From: CAJQND01 sp051010055
GTDB lineage: Bacteria; Pseudomonadota; Alphaproteobacteria; Rhizobiales; CAJQND01
DNA length: 25,560 nt
Assembly: GCA_051010055.1 (NCBI GenBank)
Contig: JBPCVY010000289.1
Location: forward strand, 1-25,560
Direction: 5' to 3'
Shown here: positions 7,475-15,025 of the stretch, piece by piece
How the letters are laid out: every line of letters starts with the position of its first letter
Numbering within the stretch: position 1 is the first letter of the stretch
The notes under the pieces: generated by a model
What the model was told of the DNA's origin: nothing
What the model saw: the letters and a program-made list of their open reading frames with translations, nothing else
Database searches by the model: none
Translations under genes and position numbers: made by a program

Positions 7475-8584
7475 ATGAGCATCGACAAGTTTACGCCGCT
7501 GGTGAAGCGGTTGCCCACAACCGTTCCGTTTGTTGGGCCCGAGGCGCAAGAGCGCGCCATGGGCCGGCTGTTTCGCGCCCGCATTGGCGCCAATGAGAAC
7601 GTGTTTGGCCCGTCTCCAAAAGCTGTTGCGGCGATGCAGAAAGCTGCCGGCGAGGTTTGGATGTATGGTGATCCGGAAAACCACGATCTGAAACAAGCAA
7701 TTGCCGCCCATCACAATATTAAAACGGAAAATGTGGTTGTAGGCGAGGGGATTGATGCCCTGCTTGGGTATACCGTGCGCATGTATATGGAAGAAGGTGG
7801 TATCACCGTTACTTCCCTCGGCGCCTATCCAACCTTCAACTATCACGTTACCGGTCATGGTGGCGAGCTGGTGATGGTTCCTTATGTTGGCGATTTTGAA
7901 GACCGGGTAGCTTTGCTGGAGGCGGCACGGAAACACCATGTGCGGATGATTTATCTGGCGAACCCCGACAATCCGATGGGCACATATTGGAAAGGAAGCC
8001 AGGTTCAGGAAATGATTGATGCGCTGCCCGAAGAAAGCGTCCTGGTGCTGGATGAGGCCTATATTGAATTTGCGCCTGACGATGCCGCCCCACCCTTAGA
8101 TGTGAGCAATCCCAACGTTTTACGCTACCGCACATTTTCAAAGGCTTACGCCATGGCAGGGGCGCGGGTTGGCTATGCCATTGGCGAGGAAAATGTGATC
8201 AAGAGCTTCGACAAGGTCAGAGATCATTTCGGCCTCAACCGGGTGGCGCAGGCGGGCGCGCTTGCCGCCCTTAAAGATCAGGAATGGCTCTCCAACGTTG
8301 TTGAGAATGTATCAGCGGCCTGCGCCCGCATCGCAAAAATCGCCGAAGCCAACGGGCTTGAAGCGCTGCCAACGGCAGCAAATTTTGTCGCCATTGATTG
8401 CGGCGCAGATGGTGACTTTGCCCGCAAGGTCTATCAAGCACTCACCGATGATGCGATTTTTGTGCGCATGCCTGCCGTTGCTCCACAAGACCGCTGTGTG
8501 CGAATTTCAGCTGGCAGTGTGCAAGACCTGGATTGCTTTGAAGCTGCGTTTCCTAAAGCACTTGCCACTGCGAAAGAACAATAA
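7475..8584 (+). CDS. Pyridoxal-phosphate aminotransferase, HisC-like
   Basis: A 369-residue fold-type I aminotransferase of the histidinol-phosphate aminotransferase group. Diagnostic pieces are the substrate-contact GANENVFGPSP (38-48), NPDNPMGT with Asn163 start (163-170), LDEAYIEF with Asp193 and Tyr196, and RTFSKAYAMAGARVGY (219-234), where Lys223 is the Schiff-base lysine and Arg231 contacts the cofactor phosphate. All key residues are present, so the enzyme should be active. AAGGTAA precedes the ATG. There are no other histidine-pathway genes nearby, and many HisC-like paralogues act on phenylalanine, tyrosine or other amino acids, so I do not give the hisC symbol. Probable operon with the upstream acetyltransferase. 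Confidence 0.88.
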   Translation: MSIDKFTPLVKRLPTTVPFVGPEAQERAMGRLFRARIGANENVFGPSPKAVAAMQKAAGEVWMYGDPENHDLKQAIAAHHNIKTENVVVGEGIDALLGYTVRMYMEEGGITVTSLGAYPTFNYHVTGHGGELVMVPYVGDFEDRVALLEAARKHHVRMIYLANPDNPMGTYWKGSQVQEMIDALPEESVLVLDEAYIEFAPDDAAPPLDVSNPNVLRYRTFSKAYAMAGARVGYAIGEENVIKSFDKVRDHFGLNRVAQAGALAALKDQEWLSNVVENVSAACARIAKIAEANGLEALPTAANFVAIDCGADGDFARKVYQALTDDAIFVRMPAVAPQDRCVRISAGSVQDLDCFEAAFPKALATAKEQ

Positions 8585-8765
8585 ATGCTCGTTTGCCTCA
8601 TCGAGAGGTAAATATTTGCGGCACGAACCAAGACACTTCCGGCCTAAATGCGGAAACTTTGAAAAATGCGCGCTTGATGATTTATCGGCGCGGATAAGCA
8701 TTCACTTTTTCGCGCTCTGTTCAGTCCAAGTATGGGTGCACGCATTTCTGATTAGGAATTTCAGT

Positions 8766-9122
8766 ATGAAAAAGCTCCTTATAGCTGCAATTGTGATGCC
8801 ATTCATGTCAGGGCAGTTGATTGCTGCTGATGCAAGCGGCATTGACTGTTCTGTCAATGACGGCGACGATTACTATTACGGTCAATTGCAGAATCGGAAC
8901 CATGCCGGGTTCGTGACCAAGCTCAAAGGTGGCTTTTACGCGTGCAGCAGCGAGGACGATTACTACACCGTCGTTGACAAAGTCGGTGATGAGTATTTCG
9001 ACGATGGTGCAGACGGTGCGCTCGATCTTCAGAACTATCCGAACAACAGGCATGCAATGGTCGATGTGAACTATTCCGACTGCGCCAGGCTGCACGGTGG
9101 TGCGATGGTAAAGGTTTTGTAG
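8766..9122 (+). CDS. Secreted acidic protein of unknown function, probably truncated by in-frame stop
   Basis: A 118-residue product beginning with a good signal peptide (MKKLLIAAIVMPFMSGQLIA, cleavage about residue 21). The mature part is rich in Asp, Tyr and Gly (DGDDYYYGQ, EDDYYTVVD, DEYFDDGADG) and contains three Cys. The ATG at 8766 has TTAGGA about 7 nt upstream. The same frame is open further upstream but has no export signal there and overlaps the aminotransferase gene, so that part is not coding. The frame stays open after the TAG at 9120-9122 for another 52 codons that look like protein, which suggests the intact gene was about 171 residues long. No family recognised. Confidence 0.6.
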   Translation: MKKLLIAAIVMPFMSGQLIAADASGIDCSVNDGDDYYYGQLQNRNHAGFVTKLKGGFYACSSEDDYYTVVDKVGDEYFDDGADGALDLQNYPNNRHAMVDVNYSDCARLHGGAMVKVL

Positions 9123-9281
9123 ACAAACCGGGTGCGCGCGGCACGCATCGAGATGTGCAATGGCGGCCAGAGGCTATGGACCCACGTCGATAATCTTGTT
9201 GGCTGGCATCCGGAAATCATCCAGCCTGACAGCGATTGGCGGGAAGATTCGGTTGCGGACCCCTCCCAGTCCATGAACTAG
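9123..9281 (+). pseudogene. In-frame continuation of the secreted protein after a TAG
   Basis: Directly after the TAG at 9120-9122 the same frame continues for 52 codons to a TAG at 9279-9281. The translation contains RVRAARIEMCNGGQRLW, THVDNLVGWHPEII and DSDWREDSVADPSQSMN, a protein-like composition with three Trp. A CAG-to-TAG transition would explain the break. A GTG at 9132 could restart translation, but I see no ribosome binding site. The remaining bases to 9476 contain nothing I can identify. Confidence 0.45.
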
Positions 9282-9476
9282 GCTCGCACGAACACTCTAC
9301 AATTGATGGTTTGCAAGATGCGCTGCGCCGGAAAGTAATTTTTGGCGCTGAGCGTGTTGGTGCGTGCCTAGCTTCCGCGCGCTGATGCTCGCGTTGTGGC
9401 AACGGCGGTTTTTGATTGTCTTTTATCTTTTGCCAGCGCTTAGTGGCTGAAAGAACTATCGACCGGGGCTCAAGGG

Positions 9477-10635
9477 GTGACTGCTGTTGATCGGGGCAAG
9501 GCGGGAAGGGTTGCGGGCATTGCTGGCGCCATCGCTTGTACGACCGTTTTTACGCTCACCATTGGTTTGACATATCCATTGCTCGCTTTCGTTCTGGAAG
9601 CCCAGGGGTATGGTGAAACCGCGATTGGCATTAATGCGGCGATGACGCCGCTCGGTATCCTAATTGCCTCACCATTTTACCCGCAGATTGTGAAGCGCTT
9701 CGGCGCTTGGCAGTCCGCTATTGCCTGTCTTCATTGCGGTGGCAGTCTTGATATTCCTGATGGGACTGACCCAGCTTTACGCAACTTTCCTTCTCTTGAG
9801 GTTTTTACTCGGGTTTGCCGATTCTGGTGTCTTCATCATCTCAGAGACTTGGATAAACCAGCTTGCGGAAAGGAAATCGCGCGGCCGGATTATCGGGCTT
9901 TATGCCACCATGCTGTCGGCAGGGTTTGGGGCTGGCCCGCTGCTGCTTTCGTTTACCGGTGTTGCTGGTTTTATGCCATTTGTCATCGGAGCTGGCCTGT
10001 GTATCGCCGCGGCGCTTGTTATCTTCAAATTTCGCGCGTTCATGCCGGATTCTTCCCATGAGCAGGCCTCTTCAAGTCTTTCTTTTATCAGGCTTGCCCC
10101 GGCGCTACTGATTGCCATTGCCACGTTTGCGTTCTGGGATGGAGCCCTGTTGTCTCTGTTTCCGGTTTACGGGCTCTATTTTGATTTCAGCACAAGTTTC
10201 ATAACGCTCGCCCTTTCGGTATGCATTCTCGGCAAAACCTTTCTTCAGATACCAATTGGCTGGGTTGCAGACTTAACCTCCAGGCGTGGCGTCCTGATAT
10301 TTTGCGCTGGTGCTGCAGCTTTAGGGGCAATTGCATTGCCCCAGGTTATTGGTTCGCCAATGCTGTTTCTGTCCACTTTGTTTTTCTGGGGTGCTGCAGT
10401 GGGGGGCATCTACACCATGGCAATGTCTGAACTGGGTGATCGTTTCACCGGCGCTGAAATTATGGCCGGCAACGCAGCATTTGCAATCGCATTTGGGATT
10501 GGGGGCATGGTAGGCGGGCCCGTTACCGGGGCCGCAATGGATGCTGCTGGCGCCAACGGGTTCACCACAACACTTGCGTTGATTTTTGTTTTCACCTCTG
10601 TGTTTGCCGCCTGGCGGTATGCGGGTTCGCGCTAG
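9477..10635 (+). pseudogene. MFS transporter, frameshifted
   Basis: Two overlapping frames together encode one major facilitator superfamily permease of about 385 residues. The first (from GTG at 9477) gives TM1 and TM2 with GLTYPLLAFVLEAQG and the A-loop PQIVKRFGAWQS. The second, in the next frame, continues with FIAVAVLIFLMGLTQLY, FLLLRFLLGFADSGVF, ETWINQLAERKSRGRIIG and the remaining helices to the stop at 10633-10635. After about 9725 the first frame becomes non-membrane nonsense. The shift lies between about 9715 and 9735. Removing one base, for instance in GTCTTCATT (9727-9735), joins the frames and makes the total length divisible by three. The MFS group (YcaD-like) is likely but the substrate is unknown. 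It may be a real inactivation or a sequencing error. Confidence 0.85.
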
Positions 10636-10656
10636 CTCCGAACATTTCCGTAACAA

Positions 10657-10684
10657 AAAAGCCGGAGCAGACGCCCCGGCTTTT
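10657..10684. terminator. Bidirectional terminator between the MFS gene and glnA
   Basis: AAAAGCCGG (10657-10665) and CCGGCTTTT (10676-10684) form a 9-bp stem with a 10-nt loop. It has A and T runs on the two sides, so it can serve both convergent transcripts. Confidence 0.85.
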
Positions 10685-10705
10685 CCGCATTTATGCGCAC
10701 AGTGC

Positions 10706-12118
10706 CTAGACTGAGTAGTACATGTCGAACTCGACCGGGTGCGGGGTCATCTCGTAGCGGGTGTTTTCTTCCCACTTCAGTTCAAGATAGGCCTCGATCT
10801 GGTCTTTTGAGAACACGTTGCCTTTGGTGAGGAAGTCGTGATCTTCGGCAAGTGCTTCAAGCGCCTCACGCAGGGAACCGCAAACGGTCGGGATGCCTTG
10901 CAGTTCTGCCGGCGGCAGTTCGTAAAGGTCCTTGTCCATCGGATCGCCCGGGTGGATTTTGTTGAGGATGCCGTCCATGCCAGCCATGAGCTGGGCTGCA
11001 AACGCAAGGTATGGGTTTGCGGTCGGGTCAGGGAAACGCACCTCAACGCGCTTGCCGTTTGGTGACGGCGAGAACGGAATGCGGCAGGATGCTGAGCGGT
11101 TGCGTGCTGAGTAAGCAAGCAGAACCGGCGCCTCAAAACCCGGCACCAGACGCTTGTAAGAGTTGGTGGACGGGTTGGTGAAGGCGTTCAGCGCACGGGC
11201 GTGCTTGATGATACCGCCAATGTAGTAGAGACAGGTTTCCGACAGATCGGAATATTCATTGCCGGCGAAAACCGGCTTGCCGTCTTTCCAGATTGACTGG
11301 TGGCAGTGCATGCCGGTGCCGTTGTCACCGTAAACCGGCTTTGGCATGAAGGTTGCGGTTTTGCCATAGGCATGGGCAACGTTATGAACGACGTACTTAT
11401 AGATCTGCTGCTGGTCAGCAATGCTGGTAAGGGTGTCGTACTTTATGCCGAGCTCGTGCTGGGCAGCGCCCACCTCGTGGTGGTGCTTTTCAACGGTGAC
11501 GCCCATTTCACCCATAACGGAAAGCATTTCAGAGCGGATGTCCTGGCAGCTGTCGACAGGGTTTACCGGGAAATAGCCGCCCTTGGTGCGCGGGCGGTGG
11601 CCCATGTTGCCCATTTCATATTCGGTGTCTGAGTTGGTTGGCAACTCAGTGGAATCAACCGCAAAGCCTGTGTTGTATGGCTCCGAAGCAAAACGCACAT
11701 CGTCAAAGATAAAGAACTCAGCTTCCGGGCCGAAGGTAACCGTGTCGCCAACGCCTGTCTGGGTGACATATGCTTCAGCGTTCTTGGCGGTCATCCGCGG
11801 GTCGCGCTCATAGCCCTCGCCGGTAATCGGGTCGAGAATGTCGCAGAAAACTGCTGCGGTGTTCTGGGCATAGAATGGGTCTTTGTGGATGGTGGATGCA
11901 TCTGGCATCAGCACCATGTCGGACTCATTGATGGCCTTCCAGCCGGCAATTGAAGAGCCGTCGAACATAATGCCGTCGGCGAACATGTCCTCGGTTACCG
12001 TGGAAATGTCCTGGGTAACGTGCTGCATCTTGCCGCGCGGATCGGTGAACCGCATATCAAGGTACTTGATGTCGTCGTCTTTCAGCGACTTCAACACTGC
12101 ATCAATGTCTTTTGTCAT
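10706..12118 (-). CDS. glnA: Glutamine synthetase type I (GS-I)
   Basis: A 470-residue glutamine synthetase, the usual length for GS-I-beta. It converts glutamate, ammonia and ATP to glutamine in the cytosol as a dodecamer. Visible hallmarks are the beta-grasp MFDGSSIAGW (51-60), the metal-binding FGPEAEFFIFD, NGTGMHCHQS in the active site, KRLVPGFEAP, RNRSASCRIP and RVEVRFPDP. Tyr399 in MDKDLYELPP is the adenylylation target (equivalent to Tyr397 in E. coli), so activity is probably controlled by the GlnE adenylyltransferase. GGGGATT precedes the ATG. It lies 63 nt downstream of glnB on the same strand and is probably transcribed with it from the sigma-54 promoter at 12601-12615. It ends at a bidirectional terminator. 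Confidence 0.98.
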   Translation of the reverse strand: MTKDIDAVLKSLKDDDIKYLDMRFTDPRGKMQHVTQDISTVTEDMFADGIMFDGSSIAGWKAINESDMVLMPDASTIHKDPFYAQNTAAVFCDILDPITGEGYERDPRMTAKNAEAYVTQTGVGDTVTFGPEAEFFIFDDVRFASEPYNTGFAVDSTELPTNSDTEYEMGNMGHRPRTKGGYFPVNPVDSCQDIRSEMLSVMGEMGVTVEKHHHEVGAAQHELGIKYDTLTSIADQQQIYKYVVHNVAHAYGKTATFMPKPVYGDNGTGMHCHQSIWKDGKPVFAGNEYSDLSETCLYYIGGIIKHARALNAFTNPSTNSYKRLVPGFEAPVLLAYSARNRSASCRIPFSPSPNGKRVEVRFPDPTANPYLAFAAQLMAGMDGILNKIHPGDPMDKDLYELPPAELQGIPTVCGSLREALEALAEDHDFLTKGNVFSKDQIEAYLELKWEENTRYEMTPHPVEFDMYYSV

Positions 12119-12181
12119 GTTTGGTAATCCCCGTTTGTATTGGTTGTTGGGTTAAACTGAATTGAGTTGCCGGCCGGGGCG

Positions 12182-12520
12182 CTAAAGCGCCTCAACCCCT
12201 GTTTCGCCGGTGCGGATGCGGATTGCTTCCTCAATTGTGGAAATGAAAATCTTCCCGTCACCAATGCGTCCTGTTTGGGCGGCGTTCTGAATGGCCTCGA
12301 CGGCCTTTTCCACCAAATCGTCCGCCAGGACAATTTCTATTTTTACCTTCGGCAGAAAGTCGACGATATACTCCGCGCCCCGGTAAAGTTCCGTGTGTCC
12401 CTTTTGGCGTCCGAAGCCTTTGGCCTCGGTCACCGTAATGCCCTGCAGGCCTACTTCCTGCAGCGCTTCCTTCACCTCATCGAGTTTGAAGGGTTTGATG
12501 ATTGCTTCAATTTTTTTCAT
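12182..12520 (-). CDS. glnB: Nitrogen regulatory protein P-II
   Basis: A 112-residue P-II protein, full length, with the T-loop uridylylation site Tyr51 in ELYRGAEYIVDFLP and the signature GRIGDGKIF followed by the C-terminal RIRTGE. P-II is a cytosolic trimer that binds ATP/ADP and 2-oxoglutarate, is uridylylated by GlnD, and controls the adenylylation of glutamine synthetase and NtrB/NtrC. AGGGGTC precedes the ATG. GlnB rather than GlnK is favoured because it is paired with glnA and no amtB is adjacent. Transcription is probably from the sigma-54 element about 80 nt upstream, with a hairpin in the leader. Confidence 0.96.
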   Translation of the reverse strand: MKKIEAIIKPFKLDEVKEALQEVGLQGITVTEAKGFGRQKGHTELYRGAEYIVDFLPKVKIEIVLADDLVEKAVEAIQNAAQTGRIGDGKIFISTIEEAIRIRTGETGVEAL

Positions 12521-12561
12521 GTGACCCCTTTTTGGCGCCCAGAATTAAAGTTTGGTCTCTA

Positions 12562-12585
12562 AACCCTTGCCTGCGGCAATGGGTT
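12562..12585 (-). other. Hairpin in the glnB leader
   Basis: AACCC plus TTGCC (12562-12571) pairs with GGCAA plus GGGTT (12575-12585), with loop TGC and one bulged base (12580). In the transcript this hairpin would begin within about five nucleotides of the predicted 5' end. No T run follows, so it is unlikely to terminate transcription. Confidence 0.5.
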
Positions 12586-12600
12586 CCCCACGCGCGCATC

Positions 12601-12615
12601 GCAAGTGCTGTGCCA
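12601..12615 (-). promoter_or_regulatory. Sigma-54 promoter of glnB-glnA
   Basis: On the - strand the sequence TGGCACAGCACTTGC matches the RpoN consensus TGGCAC-N5-TTGC exactly in the -24 and -12 elements with correct spacing. A start near 12590 would give a leader of about 70 nt to glnB. This agrees with known nitrogen control of glnBA operons. Confidence 0.88.
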
Positions 12616-12694
12616 GTTTTCGATAATGAAAAAAAATATTTAAATACAGTGGTTTATAGAATTTCAGTCACGTTTCCCATTCCACCGCGAGTGC

Positions 12695-12707
12695 GCACAA
12701 ATTGTGC
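12695..12707. promoter_or_regulatory. Candidate enhancer site (NtrC-like palindrome)
   Basis: GCACAAATTGTGC is a palindrome with 6-bp arms around a central A. It is centred about 110 nt upstream of the predicted sigma-54 start, where NtrC enhancers normally lie. The half-sites GCAC/GTGC match NtrC, but their separation is 5 nt rather than the usual 7, so the identity is uncertain. Further TGCAC half-sites on the - strand lie within 50 nt upstream. Confidence 0.45.
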
Positions 12708-12771
12708 AATTGCCTAAAAACTGTGCAGATTACAGGTGGTCTGGTGCAGAAAGGCGGCAATTGAAACGCCG

Positions 12772-12800
12772 TTGACATTCCAGCGGCTGGAAGCCCTAGG
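12772..12800 (+). promoter_or_regulatory. Candidate promoter of the cytochrome pair with palindromic spacer
   Basis: TTGACA (12772-12777), a 17-nt spacer and CCTAGG (12795-12800) precede the cytochrome gene. The spacer carries the inverted repeat TTCCAGCGGCTGGAA (12778-12792), a plausible operator. It diverges from the glnB promoter. Confidence 0.45.
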
Positions 12801-12836
12801 ACGCAATCATCAGTCATTTTTTATACAGGTTAGATT

Positions 12837-13238
12837 TTGAAACAGTCGACAATTCTTTTGGGTATTTGTGCGGCCGCCATTGCTGGCCTTGGTGTGTGGA
12901 AATTCCTGCCGGGCGGCTCTGAAAAGCAGCAGCTTAATGTGAAATTGCCTGAGCTTTCTGCCGATGCAGTTCAAGGGCGGCAGATTTTCCAGGCCAATTG
13001 CACGGCCTGCCACGGGAATGCCGGAAACGGCACTGAAAACGGGCCCCCGCTCATCCACAAAATCTACGAGCCAAACCATCATGGCGATATGTCTTTTTAC
13101 ATGGCAGCCAAGCAAGGTGTGCGATCCCACCACTGGAAATTCGGTGACATGCCGCCGGTGGAAGGGGTTACCGACAATGACGTCACCATGATTTTGGCAT
13201 TTGTCCGCGAAGTTCAACGCCACAACGGCATTAAATAA
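12837..13238 (+). CDS. Membrane-anchored c-type cytochrome
   Basis: A 133-residue class I cytochrome c. An N-terminal hydrophobic segment (about 5-22) serves as uncleaved anchor or signal. The haem-binding CTACH is at 55-59, followed by GNAGNGTENGPPL, and the probable axial Met105 is in FGDMPPV. It would carry electrons in the periplasm. Translation appears to start at TTG 12837, with AGGT 6 nt upstream; no in-frame ATG fits before the hydrophobic segment. The gene lies 11 nt before the second cytochrome gene in an operon. The partner oxidase or dehydrogenase is not in the window. Several His residues around 81-99 (HHGD, SHHW) are unusual and could bind metal or modify the haem environment. 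Confidence 0.85.
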   Translation: MKQSTILLGICAAAIAGLGVWKFLPGGSEKQQLNVKLPELSADAVQGRQIFQANCTACHGNAGNGTENGPPLIHKIYEPNHHGDMSFYMAAKQGVRSHHWKFGDMPPVEGVTDNDVTMILAFVREVQRHNGIK

Positions 13239-13249
13239 GGGAATTTCAG

Positions 13250-13714
13250 ATGCGCAACGCTAAGACCTTTTTGAGTGTGGCCGCGGTTGTAGCGATAGCT
13301 GCCACAAGTGTTGTGTTGGCCCATTCGGGCGCAACCGGCATCGTCAAAAAGCGTATGGATGCCATGTCCGATATTGGCAAGAACATGAAGACCATCGGCA
13401 CCATGTTAAAGGGCGAGGCGGCATTTGACGGTGAAGCGGTGAAGGCATCAGCATCGGTAATTGCCGGGCACGCAAAGGAAATTCCGCACCTTTTCCCGGA
13501 AGGTTCAAATGAAAAGCCCACCGAGGCGCTTCCTTCGGTCTGGGACAAGTGGGATGAGTTCACCGCCATCGCATCGGACCTTGAAAGTGCGGCAGGCAGA
13601 TTAGCTGAAGTGGCTTCATCAGCCGGCGATGTCTCGGAAATCAAGAAACAATTCCTGGGCGTTGCTAAAACCTGCAAATCCTGCCACGAGGATTTCCGGC
13701 TGAAGAAGGAATAA
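13250..13714 (+). CDS. Cytochrome c'/c556-type protein
   Basis: A 154-residue four-helix-bundle cytochrome of the c-prime family. A signal peptide (about 1-24, cleavage after VVLA) is followed by IVKKRMDAMSDIGKNMKTIG, the typical first helix with a possible axial Met36. The C-terminal haem site CKSCH is at 142-146 in the expected place near the end. Such proteins are periplasmic; c556 members carry electrons and c-prime members can bind NO. The presence of the Met favours c556. AAGGGAA precedes the ATG. Co-transcribed with the preceding cytochrome gene. Confidence 0.88.
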   Translation: MRNAKTFLSVAAVVAIAATSVVLAHSGATGIVKKRMDAMSDIGKNMKTIGTMLKGEAAFDGEAVKASASVIAGHAKEIPHLFPEGSNEKPTEALPSVWDKWDEFTAIASDLESAAGRLAEVASSAGDVSEIKKQFLGVAKTCKSCHEDFRLKKE

Positions 13715-13799
13715 GCTTTGGTGTGCCCGCGGTGCGGTCTGAATAAATCTAACAAAATTGGCCTCAGTATACCTCATTTATGTTATATATGGTTATACA

Positions 13800-13828
13800 T
13801 TGATATATTCTCTTAATTTTGGTATATT
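13800..13828 (+). promoter_or_regulatory. Promoter predicting a leaderless mRNA for the AAA+ gene
   Basis: TTGATA (13800-13805), exactly 17 nt, then TATATT (13823-13828). With standard spacing the first transcribed base is the A of the ATG at 13835. The surrounding 13740-13834 is strikingly AT-rich, with repeated TATA-type words (GTATACC, GGTTATAC, GGTATAT). Confidence 0.6.
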
Positions 13829-13834
13829 TTTCCA

Positions 13835-15025
13835 ATGGATCCTGTTCGAAACCCATTTGCACCTGGTGCCGGATCCCAGCCGCCAGAACTAACGGGCCGG
13901 GACGAAATTATCGAAAATGCTGATATTGCGCTGCAAAGGATACTGCGCGGCAGGCACAACAAATCCCAAATACTGCTGGGTCTTCGCGGCACGGGCAAAA
14001 CTGTCCTTTTAAACCGCATTGATCAACTTTCTGAATCCTATGGTCATTTGACGTCCTTTATCGAAACGCCAGATGACACTTCTTTGGCCGAACTTCTTTA
14101 CCCCAGGATTCATCAGGTTCTCCGCAAGCTTTCAACAATGGAGAACGCTAAAGCCCATACTATTTCCGCAATGCGGGCACTGCGAAGCTTTGCAAGTGTT
14201 TTTAAGGAGCAGTTCGGAGAGATAACTCTATCGGTCGACCCGGAGGAAGGAGTTGCTGACAGTGGCAACCTTGAGTTTGACTTGACTGATTTGTTTGTGA
14301 AAATCGGAGAGGCCGCCAAATCTGGCGAGACGGTCTGGACTCTGCTGATCGATGAATTGCAGTATATAAGCCGAGAGGAACTTTCTGCCCTCATAGTTGC
14401 GCTCCACCGGATAAGCCAAAAGCAATTGCCTGTTCTCATGTTCGGAGCAGGTTTGCCCCAAATTGCGGCTCTCTCGGGCGACGCAAAATCATATGCGGAA
14501 AGGCTTTTCGATTTCCTGCCTATCGGTCCGCTGGCCACGGACGCAGCGCTTGCTGCGATCCGCCAACCGGTTGTGAATGAAGGCGAAAGCATAACAGATG
14601 ATGCACTTGAAATGATCGTGGAAATGACGGGGGGATATGCATATTTTCTTCAAGAGTGGGGTTATCAGGCATGGAGCAACGCTGAAGCTTCTCCGATAAC
14701 AGTGAAAGATGTGGAAGTTGCCTCCGACCGCGCTCTGCGCCGGCTGGATGAAGGTTTCTTCCGTGTCCGGTTTGACCGGTTGACACCGAAAGAACGCGAT
14801 TATGTTATCGCAATGGCAAAGCTGGGGAGCGGGCCATACCGCTCGTCAGATGTAGCTGAAATGTTAGGAGAAAGCGTCCAGGCGCTTGGTCCGCGGCGGG
14901 CGAAAATCATAAACAAGGGCATGATTTACAGTCCTTCACACGGAGATATTGCCTTCACGGTGCCCATGTTCGAAGAGTATTTGCAGCGAAACTTCATCAA
15001 TGGCAGCGTTTCAAATGACTTTTGA
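13835..15025 (+). CDS. Orc1/Cdc6-like AAA+ ATPase with C-terminal winged helix, function unknown
   Basis: A 396-residue P-loop ATPase. It opens with NPFAPGAGSQPPELTGRDE (6-24), the usual N-terminus of this bacterial family related to archaeal Orc1/Cdc6. It has Walker A GLRGTGKT (49-56), Walker B LLIDELQ (170-176), a sensor-1-like MFGAGLP (202-208) and SYAERLFDF (219-227), which may carry the arginine finger. Residues about 315-390 look like a winged-helix DNA-binding domain (LTPKERDYVIAMAKLG, SSDVAEMLGE). All ATPase residues are present. It has no recognisable partner gene and no Shine-Dalgarno; the promoter predicts a leaderless transcript. It lies between the cytochrome pair and nnr, 11 nt before nnr. 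It may be a defence, DNA-maintenance or signalling ATPase; I cannot choose between these. Confidence 0.85.
   Translation: MDPVRNPFAPGAGSQPPELTGRDEIIENADIALQRILRGRHNKSQILLGLRGTGKTVLLNRIDQLSESYGHLTSFIETPDDTSLAELLYPRIHQVLRKLSTMENAKAHTISAMRALRSFASVFKEQFGEITLSVDPEEGVADSGNLEFDLTDLFVKIGEAAKSGETVWTLLIDELQYISREELSALIVALHRISQKQLPVLMFGAGLPQIAALSGDAKSYAERLFDFLPIGPLATDAALAAIRQPVVNEGESITDDALEMIVEMTGGYAYFLQEWGYQAWSNAEASPITVKDVEVASDRALRRLDEGFFRVRFDRLTPKERDYVIAMAKLGSGPYRSSDVAEMLGESVQALGPRRAKIINKGMIYSPSHGDIAFTVPMFEEYLQRNFINGSVSNDF

Noticed and set aside
8262..8765. Upstream extension of the secreted-protein frame into the aminotransferase gene
   Set aside because: This part is a shadow of the aminotransferase gene and non-coding spacer. 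The signal peptide and ribosome binding site fix the start at 8766.
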